Of a stretch of 64,000 bases of DNA, positions 24,657-39,300 are shown piece by piece. Numbering within the stretch: position 1 is the stretch's first letter; the number at the start of each line of letters is the position of its first letter. The position numbers were made by a program, and so were the translations under genes. The DNA lies in NCBI GenBank assembly GCA_014773175.1, contig VXCM01003434.1:30088-94087 (forward strand), given 5' to 3'. The notes beneath the pieces were generated by a model. It searched no databases, had not been told where the DNA came from, and saw only the letters and a list, made by a program, of their open reading frames with translations. The stretch is from Lucifuga dentata (taxonomy: Eukaryota; Chordata; Actinopteri; Ophidiiformes; Bythitidae).

Positions 24657-27600
24657 CGCATGTCAGAGAAAGACAGAGCGCAGCGGTTGAGGCTTGAGGA
24701 AGATGCACAGTGCCACTAGAATGTGTATGAGATCAGATCAAAACATTTAAATGTACTGACTGATCAGCTGAGTGAGCTTATCATCAACATTAACACCGAC
24801 ATGTCAATCTAAGGTCCGTTTCACTTTTTTTTTTTTTCACATGCTAAGCGTTGAGTGTTGCGCCAACCTGGGCGTTCCTTTATTGTGTATTGGGAGCTGA
24901 GCGGTGACTCCTAACATCCCGTCATGCCATCTTGAGCTCTGTGCGGCATTCAGATTCCCTGTTTTGACGCAGCACTCAAAGTTCAATCAAATTCAACTTT
25001 GACCTTTCTGACACTGACCTTTCCAACGTGCAACCAATCAGAGAACAGCTGTTAGCAAGTTCATAACCTGAGCAGAGCAGTTTCCTGAGTTGTTCAACAC
25101 AACTTTAAAATCATATCATGATCTGGAAAAAAAGGCGAAATGTCAGCAGTCAGACATTGAATTGATTAATTGAATTCTGTGATGACTCAACAAGGTTTCA
25201 TGCACGTACATTCGCCGTTTTCTCGCTTTTCTTCTCCAAATGAGAAGAAGAGCCAGAGCCTTCTTTGTCGCGATGTCCATGTAGCTACCCGATTTGACCC
25301 GGAAACCTAATTTAGACCACGAAGTCAGTATGTCTTATCCATGAAATGGTTAAAATGTAACAAATTGTGAAGGACTAGAATTATGAGAAAAGATGATCTT
25401 TGAGAAGTAACTTGTATCAATGATGACATCCTACTGTGTATAAGAACGTTCACTTCCTCTGCTACCCTTCAGAATATTCCATGTTAGCAGAATGGCTACA
25501 TGGTGTTCTCCGTANGTTCACTTCCTCTGCTACCCTTCAGAATATTCCATGTTAGCAGAATGGCTACATGGTGTTCTCCGTACACATATTGAATAAACCT
25601 TATGATGTGGCAGCTGCTCCTGATTCTACGGCGAAGTTTATTTAACATTTGGTGTCAGAAGTGGGATGGATGATCTGCTGGCTTCTGGACAACAGAGCAA
25701 ACTGAATTCCACCGATGGACAATTGGCATTTGGGTGTTTTCTCCAGAAGCAGCGGAGACCCCACCTGTGTCAGGAGGCCGCTCACAACAGACGCTCCATC
25801 CAGAAGAACAATGCACTGAGACAGGTAGATATGCTGCACCTCACAACGTTCATTGATGCATGTGAAAGTTTTAACCTGCTGATCAGATTTTAATATTTCT
25901 CTCATCTTAGTCCAGCTGCAGTCAAAACGTGTAAATGAAGCCCTCCTTGATAGAAATGGTTTGTTAGTTTTAAATAACGTGTGATAGGTTGGTCAAGAAG
26001 GGCCGGTGAAGGTCACACACTTACATACACTCACCTATGCACTATATATTATCTGTCTGTTGCTAGATTAAATTGCATATATATAAAAAATTGTTGTGCC
26101 AATCTTGGCATATNTATTATCTGTCTGTTGCTAGATTAAATTGCATATATATAAAAAATTGTTGTGCCAATCTTGGCATATACCACAACTATATATGCAG
26201 ACAGAAAAAAAGAGAAATAAAAAAAACCAAAAAAAAACCAAAACAAAACGTGTAAATGCAGGTTTCAAATGTGAGCTGCTTAAAGAAGAAAATGTAAATA
26301 TGCTGAACAAAAAATCAGATATAGGCAAAAGATCAGAATTGAGCATCAAGGTGTAGTGTAAATCCAGCCTAAGTAGCTTCATGAGTTCTGGGTGAGTGTT
26401 GGGCAGGAAGCAGCATTTCTGCTCTGATGATCCAGGCTTACTGGGTTTATGCTTCCTGCTGTAATCCCCAGCTTTATGTCCAACAGCACCTAACCTGAAG
26501 AGCTGAACAATGCTGTGAAGGTAAAGTACAACGGTGCTGTAGTGTGACGTACCTCTTGGCTCTGGTAAAGCAGGTAGTTGTCTGAGTGGATGTGGAAAGA
26601 CACCGCAGTGGCTGAAGTTTGGTTCACCATGATGTGGAGGTCCAGGGTGTGAGATTCATGAGATCCACTCACAAACGGAAAGGAGGACAAAGCCTGCAAA
26701 GCCACTATTGTGTTCTGAGAGAGAGACAGAGATGAAGAAACAGAGAGACAGAGAGAGAGAGAGACAGACAGAGAGACAGATGGCAAGAGACAGAGAGAGA
26801 GAGAGAGANCGGGGGGGGGGGAGAGAGCACCTAAAATCTGAATATGTGACAAAAAGAACAGCTTGTGTTGAGTTAGCAGTAGTTAGACTAGATGAGATAA
26901 GATAAAATGAGATAATATAAGATGAATAAGATAACACAAGATGTGATAACATAAGATGAGATGAAATAAGAAAATATAAGATAAAATAAAATGAAATAAG
27001 GTGAAATAAAATAATATAAGATGAAATGAGATGAGATAAAAATGAATTAAGATAATTAAAATAAGATAAGATATGAGATGAGATAATATAAGATGAAATA
27101 AGATGAGATGAGAAGACGAGAAAGGATGAGATAAGATAAAATAAGATGAAATGTGATAAGATAAAATAAGATGAGTTAAGATGAAATAAGACAAAATAAA
27201 ATAAGATGAGATAAGATTCTGTATTTGTTGTAGGTCATCCTTTGACATTCCGTGTGGCATCACTCATAAAAGGCAGCAGTCAGAACAATAACAAAAATAA
27301 AATATAGCACACTGCACATAATATTCAGAGCAATGAAAGATCTGCTGTTTGAGATGCTCGTTTCTCTTGAATTCTGAGAGGTAGCAGGATGTGAGTAAAA
27401 GCACAGAAATAAACAGTTACTACTCCTCATCCTCCAACAGGTACTCTACCTGCTGTCAGGTCTCACCTGTGTGCTTCCGTATCCTCCCAGGTCGTCCCGC
27501 TGTCGGCTGAGCCACTTCACCATGTTCAAGCCGTCAACTGCTCTTCCCAGTTGGTTCATAGACAGCAGCAGGTAAGAAACCATCTCGATGACTGCGGTGT

Positions 27601-30600
27601 GAGGCTGCCACGACTTAGCCAGGCCCGAATCTGAGGACGTCCACATGGGCACGCCATCTACACGCAAAGTAGTACATCACAATGAATGCACCAGGGAGCC
27701 ATTACAGGTTTATTTGTCCAGGCAGCTTATTTTGTGAATAACTAAATAAAGAAATGAAGGAACACGGGTGGATGAGGCTGTTCGCCCTTATCAACACCTC
27801 TTTCTGGCACCTTGTTTTATGAATCAGACACCTACATATATCTCCTATGGAAGCTGAAAGGTGAAGGAGATAAGAAGCAGGTGACCGGTTCATAAAACAA
27901 GGTGTCAATAAGGGTGAATAGCATCTAAAGCTTGCTTTATACTTGACGGTGTCGCCAGGGCATAAGGGGGCATGGCCACATATGACACAATTGTGATGCC
28001 TGCACCATGGTGTTCTGGGCCTCTGTGATATTGTGTTGCGTGGACGTGTAACTCTTAGATTTTGTGACTTGGCGGGAACGGCACACTTCTAAAAATGGAG
28101 GAGTCGGAGGGTGGACTTGCTGAGCAGGTACGTCTTTACGACTCGTCCCTCAGACATTATAAGGGTCCCCACATGGCCCAAAACTCCTGGAACGAAGTAG
28201 CAACTCCACAGGACAAAGATACAAGTTTTTGCCATAAAGTTTGGAAAAACATATCGCTGTGTGACTACTTTGTTGACTACTTCCTGCTCGACATGTATTT
28301 TCTCTATACTGCCCCCTATCATTTCGGACAATACTGCATCGGACAATGTGGCAATTGTAAAATGTTTTCTGTGGAAGTGCGCACGATGTTGACGACAGCC
28401 CCCTCGCCAATGCATAACCAACGCTTGCTGTCCCCAGATTCCCTCCCTCTCTTGCAGTATCCCAACCAATCAAAAAGAACCATTAATACCATTAGTATGG
28501 CGACAAGGACAAGAACCCACCGCCAAATTCCCACCCACAAACCAGCCAACCATGTTCATACGGAAAAACAAACACGATGGATGTACCAACCTGCAACTTC
28601 AAACACCTAACAGGCGTTAAACGCCTGTTTAACGCCACCCCCCCCCCCCCNCCCAACACACACACACACCAAAATACATTTAAGTTTGATGACTGATGTT
28701 TTTTTTAATTGCACCATACCAGTACCATGGTATTCAGTCTGTGACCTTTGACTTTTTATCAATAAAGCTGATTTTCTTTCAGTACAGTCTGTCATTGTGT
28801 CAACCCAGACTGTTTCATGTCCATCCAAACCTTGAAGGTATTCAAACATTGAGCAGTAGAAACCCTCACCACCCAAAATAACTCCTCCCCTTTCACCTCT
28901 CATTTCTGCTCGTCCAATCAGCTCCATCATTGCTGTGTCAACGCTGTATCTGTCGGCCAGAGCGAGGGCGTAGGTGAGCAGACTGAGAGTGTAGTTGCGG
29001 GAGACGCCCAGAGCGAGTCTGGTCTCCAGGAAGACGAGGGCTGCAGTCACCTCGCTGCTATACCGAGTCTGAGAGACAGACGGCAGAGCAGAACTTTACT
29101 CCTCAAAATCAACCATCAACACTCAAACAAGCTGGATAATATTCAGATATAATGTCAGGAACAGTAACATCTACGACCCATTTGGGACTGTAGATGTTAT
29201 CAGCATTGAAAAATTAATGTTATCAACATCTAAAAATGCTAACAATGACTTTCCCACAATGTTAACAGGATCATACTGGCGATGGTTAGAGTCCAATATA
29301 AACAACTTGCATACATGTTATGGTACTGAGAACCAATTTGCAAAACATAAAACCGTATTTTAGTTTTCCTGTTATTTTGTTCAAACCCCCTAATCTTTCA
29401 AAATCAAATGTTCAGGTGATTCAGTGTTTCACCTTCTAACACTTTTGCACGATTGTAGAAGGCACGGTCATTTTAATTTCTCAGTTACAGCTGGTTTCTC
29501 CTGGGACTATATTTCATGGCGGAGAAATACATTGTCTTTCATGCAGCTCCGTGTTGGATTAGTTAAATTTATTCATTTGTTGTTTATTTGACAGGGATGA
29601 TACAGACAACATTGCCATAGACAAATGTGGAAATGCAATGTATTATCAGACATCTAGCTTAAGCTAATTTGCAGTCCTTGTCCCTGGTCAGGCTTTTAAA
29701 TACAGTAAAAAACCAATTTATACGATTCATACAAAATACAGTCAATAAAGTAACTTCAGCAAAAAAAAACAACCTAATATACATCATGTTCACTGTGATG
29801 GATTACATATCTCAAGTGTGTTTCAAGTCTCTACAAGTTGATTTTAATAGCGTTCTGGAATGAACTGATGGTAGTTTTGAAGGTTGGAAACAAAATCTGA
29901 AATTTACCACTAACATAATATATTTTGGAAGATGGTTGTCAGTAACTTAACGTGTATATATTGGGCTCAAACATGCCGGTATGATCTGTTAAAGTGTTTG
30001 GAGCTGAATAAAAGCTTGACTCACCCGGAAGCCTTCGTCCTCCAGCAGAGCTATGAGGACGTACGCGGTGAGGGTCNTTGACTCACCCGGAAGCCTTCGT
30101 CCTCCAGCAGAGCTATGAGGACGTACGCGGTGAGGGTCACGGAGCTGTCTGGCTGGCCTCCTTGGAGCTCTGTGTGAATGACTCGGCCGGGCTCCCCGAA
30201 ACTCCCGTCCCCCTTCTGCTGCCATATTAACCAGGTTGCAGCTCTGTCCAGCACCTGGGTGTCGATGGCGATGAAGGAGCGGGCCTGCAGGAAACACCTC
30301 AGCACGAAAGCAGTGAGCCTGCACGGAGACGAGGCAGACGCAGAGCGATCTCTGACATACCACACGACTAAAAGAGTTTATTTAGATCACATGAAGAAAA
30401 CTAAAGAAAATGTAGCGTGTGCTTGCCAGGACTTCCAGCACTGGTGTGTATGTGTGTGTGTGCATGCATACACTTCCATGTGCATGTGTCTGCTAAGTTT
30501 GCTGTACCTCCCACAGTTTGTAAGATTCAGACATTTAGAATGTGTGTCTCCTCACTTTGATGTCGCAGCTCATGTTTTTTTTTTTTTTTNTTTTTTTTTT

Positions 30601-33271
30601 TTTTAGAGCAGGGGAGGTGTGTCAGCATGTCTGAGTTCCCCATGCACTTTCAAAGGAAAAAATCATGTTGTTTCTTTTCAAAAATCAACTGTGGTTGTTA
30701 TAGCGCCCCCATCAGGTCGACTGATGTCTCATTTTTTGCACACATCTACTGCACGTGTCTACCAAGTTTGGTAACAATCGACAAATTCGTTTATGAGATA
30801 TAGCAGGTTTTGTTGAATGAGCCACACCCACTCAGCTTTGACAGCCAATTGTAGCAAAACGATAAGAAATATCAAAAAAAATCAAATGGAACTTTTGTTT
30901 GCGTTGGTCCAGAGATCACACATGTCAAAATGTGTGTCAATTGAGCTAAAAATGTAGGAGTGGGTACAAAAAAAACTGTTTTGGAAAAAGATTAAAAATG
31001 CCACAAAATTTTTTCAGGTCGAATTGGGCGTGGCCTATGTGGATGAATGCGTCTCAATCCAAGGAATCCAGGGAAAAAAGGATTTTGAACATAGGACACA
31101 CGGTTCAAAAGTTATAAGCCAAAATGAGAAAAGTGGTTATTACAGCACCACCATCAGGTCAATATGTGTAATTTTATTTTTGCTTGTAGAGGGTGATACT
31201 ATGACTCTATCTGCTAAGTTTTGTTGCTGTAGCTGTGTTAAAGTTTCTGAGATAAAAAAAAAAATACTTGAAATTGCTCTCCATTCATTCTCTATGGAAA
31301 AAAATCGGCCAATTTTTCACGACTTTTCCAAAAACCACTGGTTGGATCGGTAACAAAAGTCATACCATGTTCTCTGTTTTGGGCCACATGTTTTGATGCA
31401 TGACACATGCGACTGAGCCCAACTGTGCGGGACAAGTTATGTGCCAAAGTTTCGGGAAGTTTACAAAACAGCATAACAATATGCATGCTGCCTTTGACAA
31501 GCACACATAATTAGCACCTTCCCATAATGCTGTGAACATGTTTACATGTGCCAATAAATCCTGATCAGGTCAAAGGAGAGGTAAGGCACAGTAAGGTAAA
31601 GGTAAGATAATGCTGTTATAGATATGTACCATGATATGGATTAGTGTAGGGAGTCATGAGGGGGCGGGGCCACGTGTAAAGTCACATCATGTGTAACTGG
31701 TCACTTACATTTTTACATTCATCTCATCCAGAACTCAGAGAGAATCCTTCCTGTTCCTCACATTTTTACGGAGCCCCTCATACGACATCCACGAAAATAA
31801 AATGAACATCGTGGCCATGTCTTATGAATTTCTTTACACGCTTTATTAATACATCATTCTCTCATTTTAGTTCAATCGTGGCCACATCTTATAAATTTTT
31901 TTTTTTTTTTTTTATAAAATTAAGGAACAAATTAATAAAACATGGCCACGATTTAAGTAAAATGAGAAAAGATTAATAAAACATATCCACGATTTAACTA
32001 AAACAAGGAAATGAATTAATAATCAAACGTGGCCATGATTTAAGTAAAATGAGGGGAAAAAAAATCAATAAAATGTGCGCATGTATTAATAAAGCATGAA
32101 AACAAATTCATAATATGTGGTAATAATATCTATATTTTTGAGGCTTCATACATTTTACTGCAGAGGGATTTTATTTTCAAACGCCCTTAAAGGACCATAA
32201 AGCTCAAACTCTGCATGTTTGAGCTCGATATATATAACCCTACACGTTACATTACTGACAATGGATTTCCAACACATAAAACCGTATTTTAGTTTTCCTA
32301 TTATATTTTCAAATCCTTAATCTTTCAAAATCAAATGTTCAGGTGATAAACCCACTTTACAATTCAATGTTTTGCCTGCTAACAATTTTGAACGATTGTT
32401 GAAGCACGGCCATTTTAGTTTCTCTTTAAAAGTCGTCTTCTCCTGGGACTATATTTCCTGGCGGAGAAATACATCATTGTCTGTGCAGCTCCATGTTGGA
32501 TCAGTTAAATAAAGATACTTTGGCAAAAATCCCAATAGACATCTTGTTCTCTGTGATGGATTATTTATCTCAAGCGTGTTTCAAGTCTCTACAAGTTGAT
32601 TTTAATAAACCAATGGCAGAACATGGAAAAACAATATGAAATTTACAGCTAAAGTAGCATATTTTGGGAAACGGTTGTCGGTACTGTAACGTGTGTGGAT
32701 TGTATATACTGGGCTTAAGCATGCACAATCACCGGTATGGTCCTTTAAAGCCACCAGCTGCCTAGCTTTAGCATTAGCTCTGCGCTTACTAAGCCGTGAT
32801 TTTGGGGCAGGATCTGTCGGAGCTTTGACAGCAGCAGTCGCTTCACATAAAGGCTCCAGGAGGAAAGGTAAGAGTGTGGTCAGCTACAGCGCCACCACCT
32901 GGAAGACAACCACTAAACACATAGGACTGAGAGGAATTTCTTTTTGCTAATATTGACACTCTTCCAGCGTGTCAATATTAGCAAAGTTTTGTAATTTTTA
33001 ATATTAGCAAATTTTTGATTTTGTTGTAACAAAATTGATTCAAAGATATGAAGTGAAATTAATTATTGAAGCTACAATTTATTGATGAATAAAATATCCA
33101 TATTAATTTTGAGGACCTGATGTCAAAATTATTAATATTTATGATTAACATACCAGGTGCTTCCAGATGAATCCGTTTCTCCAAACGCACTGAAGGAACC
33201 ATCTTGTCTCTGATAGGACAGCTCCTGCTGATAGCCTGATAAAGTTTTAACATTGACATTATCATGTGGGT

Positions 33272-33321
<50 letters not shown>

Positions 33322-36300
33322 CAAAATCACTTGCAACGAACAACCAAAATACTCCAAATTCTAGTCAAATCTTCTGGCAGCAACATTGTAAAAATCTATG
33401 AACCACAAAACTAGGGCTGTGAATCGATTAAAAAAATTAACTAATTAATCGCACAGTTTTCTGTAATTAATTGCAATTAATTGCAGAAACTTGTAATCAT
33501 TCTACATTGAATCACCAAATTAATGTAGATTTATTCCCTGTTTAAATCCGTTTTATCTGTTTTATTGAACTGTTTCTTTAGTTTGTCACAGAAACAACAG
33601 AAGAACGATTAATTTGATTATTTTATCTTAAAGCAGTAACTTTATTCTGTAATGGATTCATTTAACTTATTTTCATGATATACTGGTCCCAGATTCATAA
33701 ACCATAGCACACAATTTACCGCATCGCTATGCGCAAGTATCACAGTGTAACCATGTTCCTCATTCATAAATGCCTGTTAGCGACATATTTAGCCTTAAAG
33801 AGGCGTTACTGTGATATTTCCTGATTTACATGTGGCGATAGCTATTCATAAAACAAACCCACACGCTAAGATTAAGACCTGCTTCATTCTGCTGGTAAAT
33901 TTCAGCGGTATGAAATCTGGGCGACGTTTAAAACTGTATTCACCTCACATGTGTTAGTGATCAATAACTTTGATAAAGTCACTCAGCTGATCAGTCAGTT
34001 TTAAATGGTGAGTTTTGATCTGATATCTGAACACACACGTTCAGCTGTGATCTGTTCATTCACCGTACCTGTTATGCTGCACACGTCTGAGTTTGTTCAA
34101 GGGGAAGTTCATCTTATTTTGAAAAGACTGAATCCTGTTTGTGTTGCATTAGTTAGCGTTATCTTGAATGTATCACGTGCAGCAACTCAGCAAAGCTAAA
34201 GTGATGCTAAAAGGCTATGAAGTTCTTTTAGTAGTTTCTGTGTTTTTTGATGAATAAAGTTAAAATGACACACTGCTGAGAGACTGAGTTTGTCTGGTTT
34301 CAACAGGAGCCATCACTAACTTTTTAAAGCAGAACTTTGTATCTAAAAGGATGATCTTTATCCTCCATAATTAGCGTGAGCATATAACGGTTAGCCACAG
34401 GAAGTGGGGGAAAACGAAAACATTAGCATAACCTCAGAAACTGAAAACATGGATGCATTAATGGCCTTAATTTTTTAACGTGTTAAACAGCCCACGTTAA
34501 TTGCAAAAATAAATGCGTTAATTTTCCCAGCCCTAAACAAAACACTATCAGAGCTTCAAACTAGTACCAAAGAAATAGATTTAACCAACAGGAAGCAACC
34601 CTTGTGATGTCAAAAGGCAGAACAGGCATTTGCCTGGGGCCCCCAATAGCTATAAATATAAAATTATGTTTTGATATAATAGATATAAATCACCCTTTTA
34701 TTCTAACGTTGACTGTTAATTCCATAAATTTGGCCCAAAACCCAAGAATTTTTCCTGACAAATGAGACGATCGTCACAGGAAATGCAGATTTTTCCATCA
34801 TCTATATGTATATAAATTTAGCTAAAATTTACACTGTCTAAAAATAAAGGATCATGTACTCCTGTAATATGAAATGCCATCAGAAAACATTAAGAAATCA
34901 GATTTAGATGTTGGCTAACTTCCTGGATTTTTTTTTTTTTTTTTTTTTTAATTTTGATCCTGTCTAGATCACAAATTTAACTTTGAATATCAACAATATA
35001 TTTAGTTAGGAAAACGGGATACCGGGGGGTGCCTCAGGCCCTCAAATAACTAAGCCCACCCCTACTTGGTGACGGCAGTNGGATACCGGGGGGTGCCTCA
35101 GGCCCTCAAATAACTAAGCCCACCCCTACTTGGTGACGGCAGTAATACCTTTCCTCATGAAGCTCATGGCTCTCTCCGTGGTTTCCTGATCAGCCTGGCC
35201 CGTTGCATTGAGGTACCACAGGATGTAGATGTTTGGAGCAAAGTTGATCATGTTTTGCTCCCCACAGCCATAAGGCATCTTGATAAGAGACTCCAGGCCC
35301 TTGATGGACGGGCCGAGGATGTCACCTTCATCGCCATGGAAACAGACAAATCAGAAGAGCACAAATACCCGAGACAAACAAAAATTAGCCATAATCAACC
35401 TTAAAGGAGCATACCGGCGATTTTACATGTTTGAGCCAGATAAATACTACCTTCAAACACATAATGTTATTGCCAAGCATTTTCCAATAAATACTACTGG
35501 AGTGGTAAATATTAGATTTATTTTTCCTACCCTCCAGACTGCCACTGAGTTCAGTTCCTTTCAGAACACTATTAACATCAACTTGTAGAGACTTGAAACA
35601 TGACTGAGATAACAAATCCATCATAGCAAACCAAACGATGTTCTTATTTTTTTGTATTTAACTGATACAACATAGAGCTACAGGGAAAATGTATTCCTCC
35701 GCCAGGGAATATAGTCCCAGGAGAAGACAGCTTTTACCTAGCAATTAAAACGACCGTGCCTTCTACAGTCGTTCATAAGTGTTAGCAGGTGAAACATTGA
35801 ATTTTAAGGTGTATCACCTGAACATTTGATTTTGACAGATCAGAGGATTTAGCAAATTTAAAAATAAATAAATAAATAAATGAAAAAAACCCTCTCAATT
35901 TTTTTGTTTTTTTTGTAAAATGTTTGGGAGTAATGTAAAGTGTAGCATTTATTTGGCTCAAACATGCAAAATCACCGGTATGGTCCTTTAACGTTTGCAT
36001 TGTGCTGAATGAGCCTTGGACTGAAATACAGAAAGAATTAATTTAATTAAAGCAGTAATAGCACAATGGAGAAACACTCCATCAAAAGTCCTGCATTCAC
36101 ATTTTTATTTCAGCAAAAATAAAGAAGTATAAAAATAATAAAATAAATAAAACAGAAGCTGAAATATTTTACCGAAAGTTACGGCTAAAGAAAATGACAC
36201 TCGATTCTTGATTCTTCTACTCTTCTTTCAGGTCACATTTCTTTCCTTTTTGTTTTCATTTGCTTTACTTTTCTTTCATATTCTAGAAAAGAATAACCTT

Positions 36301-39300
36301 TCAATAATATGGGGAAAAAAATTCCGAAAAATATATATTTAAAAATAAAAAGCTAACATACTCTAAATTCCAGAAAGTTCCTCAATTCTCAAATATAATC
36401 TGGAGACAGAAAAATACTAGAAAATAGCATTTCATTCTAGAAACTCCATGTTTTTTTTAAACTTATTTTAAAGAAATCAAAAAATGTAGTTTTAGAAATA
36501 AATTGTAGAAATAATACTAATAATAATAGAATTAGATTTTTTCAGTGCAGCTTTTTAAGTGGGAAATGAAAGATGAATTTGATGAAAGAAATGACTGCAG
36601 AGGCTTAACGTGTCACATGTTCAGCATGTGAACCTGCATGTACAGGAAAGTATGACCTCACCTTCTCTGCATGTTGTGGTGCACATATGTGTTTCGTGTT
36701 GAAAGTCTGCACTTTTATATTATATATTTTATATTTTATATGGAGAAGTCCATATCAACATATTGCCCTCCATGTTTTTGACCATATGTGCTCCGTATTC
36801 AGTCTCTTACAATAAGAACATGGATCTAACTATGTTACATGTCGTGTCGGACATACCGTGTTTGATGTCTGGAAGCTTGTGTATGGAAAACTATGAGCTA
36901 GCTAGCACTGTGTGTGTGTGTGTCTGTACACCCTTTATACACATGATAGTGATAAATACTGACATGCTGAAGCCATGTCAGGACCATCAGGACACGTCAG
37001 AACTCAAAGTTATTTTATGTTTCATATTAGACTTTTTATAAACATGTTACTGAATTTACATAAATGTATTAAAGACCTTTATTAGTACCTAATTGATATT
37101 TTTGATGAATGCGAGCTATCTTATTCATGGTATGGGTTTGGAGGTTTTAATCCTGAATATATAAAGCTTATTGTTGAATATATGGATCTACAGAGTTTGC
37201 ATGATGAATTACATATTAACCCTTTGTGTGATAATTATAGATTGCTTGATTTTGATGTTCAGAAATATCTCACTTTGTTGATCCCAGTTAATAGAATTTA
37301 TATGTCTAAATATCAGCATGGAGTCATAATCTTCCTGTTTCAGAGTGTAGATATGTTATGATAATATGTTCAAACCATATACTTTTTGACAGGTGACGAG
37401 TTTCACTATGTGTTTGTTTGTCCTTTTTTTGAGAATAGAAACAAACTTATTAAAAGATATTATGCAGTTAATCCTAGCTTTGATAAATTTAAAAAGCAAA
37501 TGGATGAAAAAATGTCATAGATTTAATTTGGCTAAATTTATCAAGAAATAACATGCAGTTTTTAGGTTTCTATATGTAACTGGTCTATATGAGATATTTT
37601 GGTTTGTGTCTCTGTCCATGTTGCTGGTTGTTGCCTATGTGTATGTTATACTTCTTTTGTTCCTCATACCTTGGATACCCCTCTCTAAAGGAAAAAAGGA
37701 CATGACACATGGGACACATTTTGTCCCATTTTTCATACCACGGGTTTGGTGCCACATACACATAACTAAGTATATTTACTTAAGTACAGTTTTACAGGGG
37801 ACATATTATCCAGATTGCCATGTCTGCATTTCATTTTAGGCTCTATTCTGAAACCTGTGCAATGCTTTAACATGAAAAAACACACACACACGCACAATAA
37901 TCTACTTCTACCACAGCACTGCTGCACACACTGAGTGAAAACAGGTGATTTCTCTCTTTAAAGCAACACGTTACAGAAGTACAGGACCAATCAAAATGAT
38001 GCTTTCAGGGCAGCTCAGGACCTCTAAACACATAGGTTTATAGGTCTTAGCCGTGCATTTCTACAGGCAACCTCAGGTTCTGCAGTTCCTCTGATGGCCA
38101 CTAGATGCCGACTCCAAGAAAACTGTGACTACATTAAAATGGGAAAACTTCCAAGTTCTCTCTAGAAATACAAAGTCGTAACACTTTTCCACACCAAGTT
38201 CCACTGCCAGCTTAGATTCTCCTTACGCAACAGTGGAAAGAAATAAAGCAAATTTATTCAAGCACCGTACTTTTGAGATACTTCTGTGTATTCTCATTTT
38301 GGAGACTTTCTTTTTCCTTCTCTACATTGTCTGACATCTGTAGACTTTGAATTCAACATAAATTCAGAGAATATGGCTTTTGATGTGTAAAAATGTTCTA
38401 TCTCAGCCTAACCTGAGTGGAAAGGAGAGACACCTGCTCAATAAATACAACTTGTCACAACTTATTGCTGACACAATTTCCCAAAACATAAGACTTCAGA
38501 TGTGTTTTTCCTACCTTCCAGACTGCCACTGTTTTCGGTTCATTCCAGCACAGTACAGAAATCAGTTTGTAGAGACTTGAAACACATTTAAGATAAATAA
38601 TTCATCACAGTGAACAATACGTCTATTAAGTTTTTTTGTCAAAGTAACTTTATTTAACTGATTCAAGGCGGAGCTGCACAGAACACAATGTATGTCTCTG
38701 CCTGGAAATATACCGCCAAAAGAACCAAGAAATTAAAGTGACCATGCCTTCTACAATCATACATAAGTGTAAGAAGATAAAACACTGAATTTTAAGGTGA
38801 GTGCATCACCTGAACATTTTATTTTGAAAGATTAGCGGATTTGACAAAATAACAGGAAAATTAAAATACAGTTATATGTTTTGGGAATTGGTTGTCAGTA
38901 ACGTAACATGTATGCAGGTTGTGTAGATATTGAGCTTTAACATGCAAAATGGCCAGTATGGTCCTTTAATAGATTTAACTATTGAATATCCAAGGAAAAT
39001 CTAACCTAAAACAAACTTTACCTTATAAAAATATTGGCAGTTAATTCAGTAGCACCTTAAATTGGTACGGACATGTCCCTACTGTCCATACCAAAATCTA
39101 CGCCTCTGCTGAGGAGACAAACATTACAAAGCAGAGGTGTGCTGGTCACCTGGTTTCCTCAGGTGAGCTGAGCAGGAATAGTGGGAATGTGTGTGTGTGT
39201 GTATGTGTTCCACATTTTTCCTCTGTGTCTTTACATACCCACTGCCGTCACTTCCACTCGCCGGCTGCCTTCAACAACATCTGCTGGGAAGGTGAACGTG

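Noticed and set aside
26883..27263. 126-residue frame of Leu/Ile/Ser/Tyr repeats
   Set aside because: Translation of the GATAA-type pentamer array on the minus strand.
30178..30606. 142-residue plus-strand frame
   Set aside because: Its first part is antisense to the CD109 exon with the catalytic His and its end runs into poly-T; no independent similarity.
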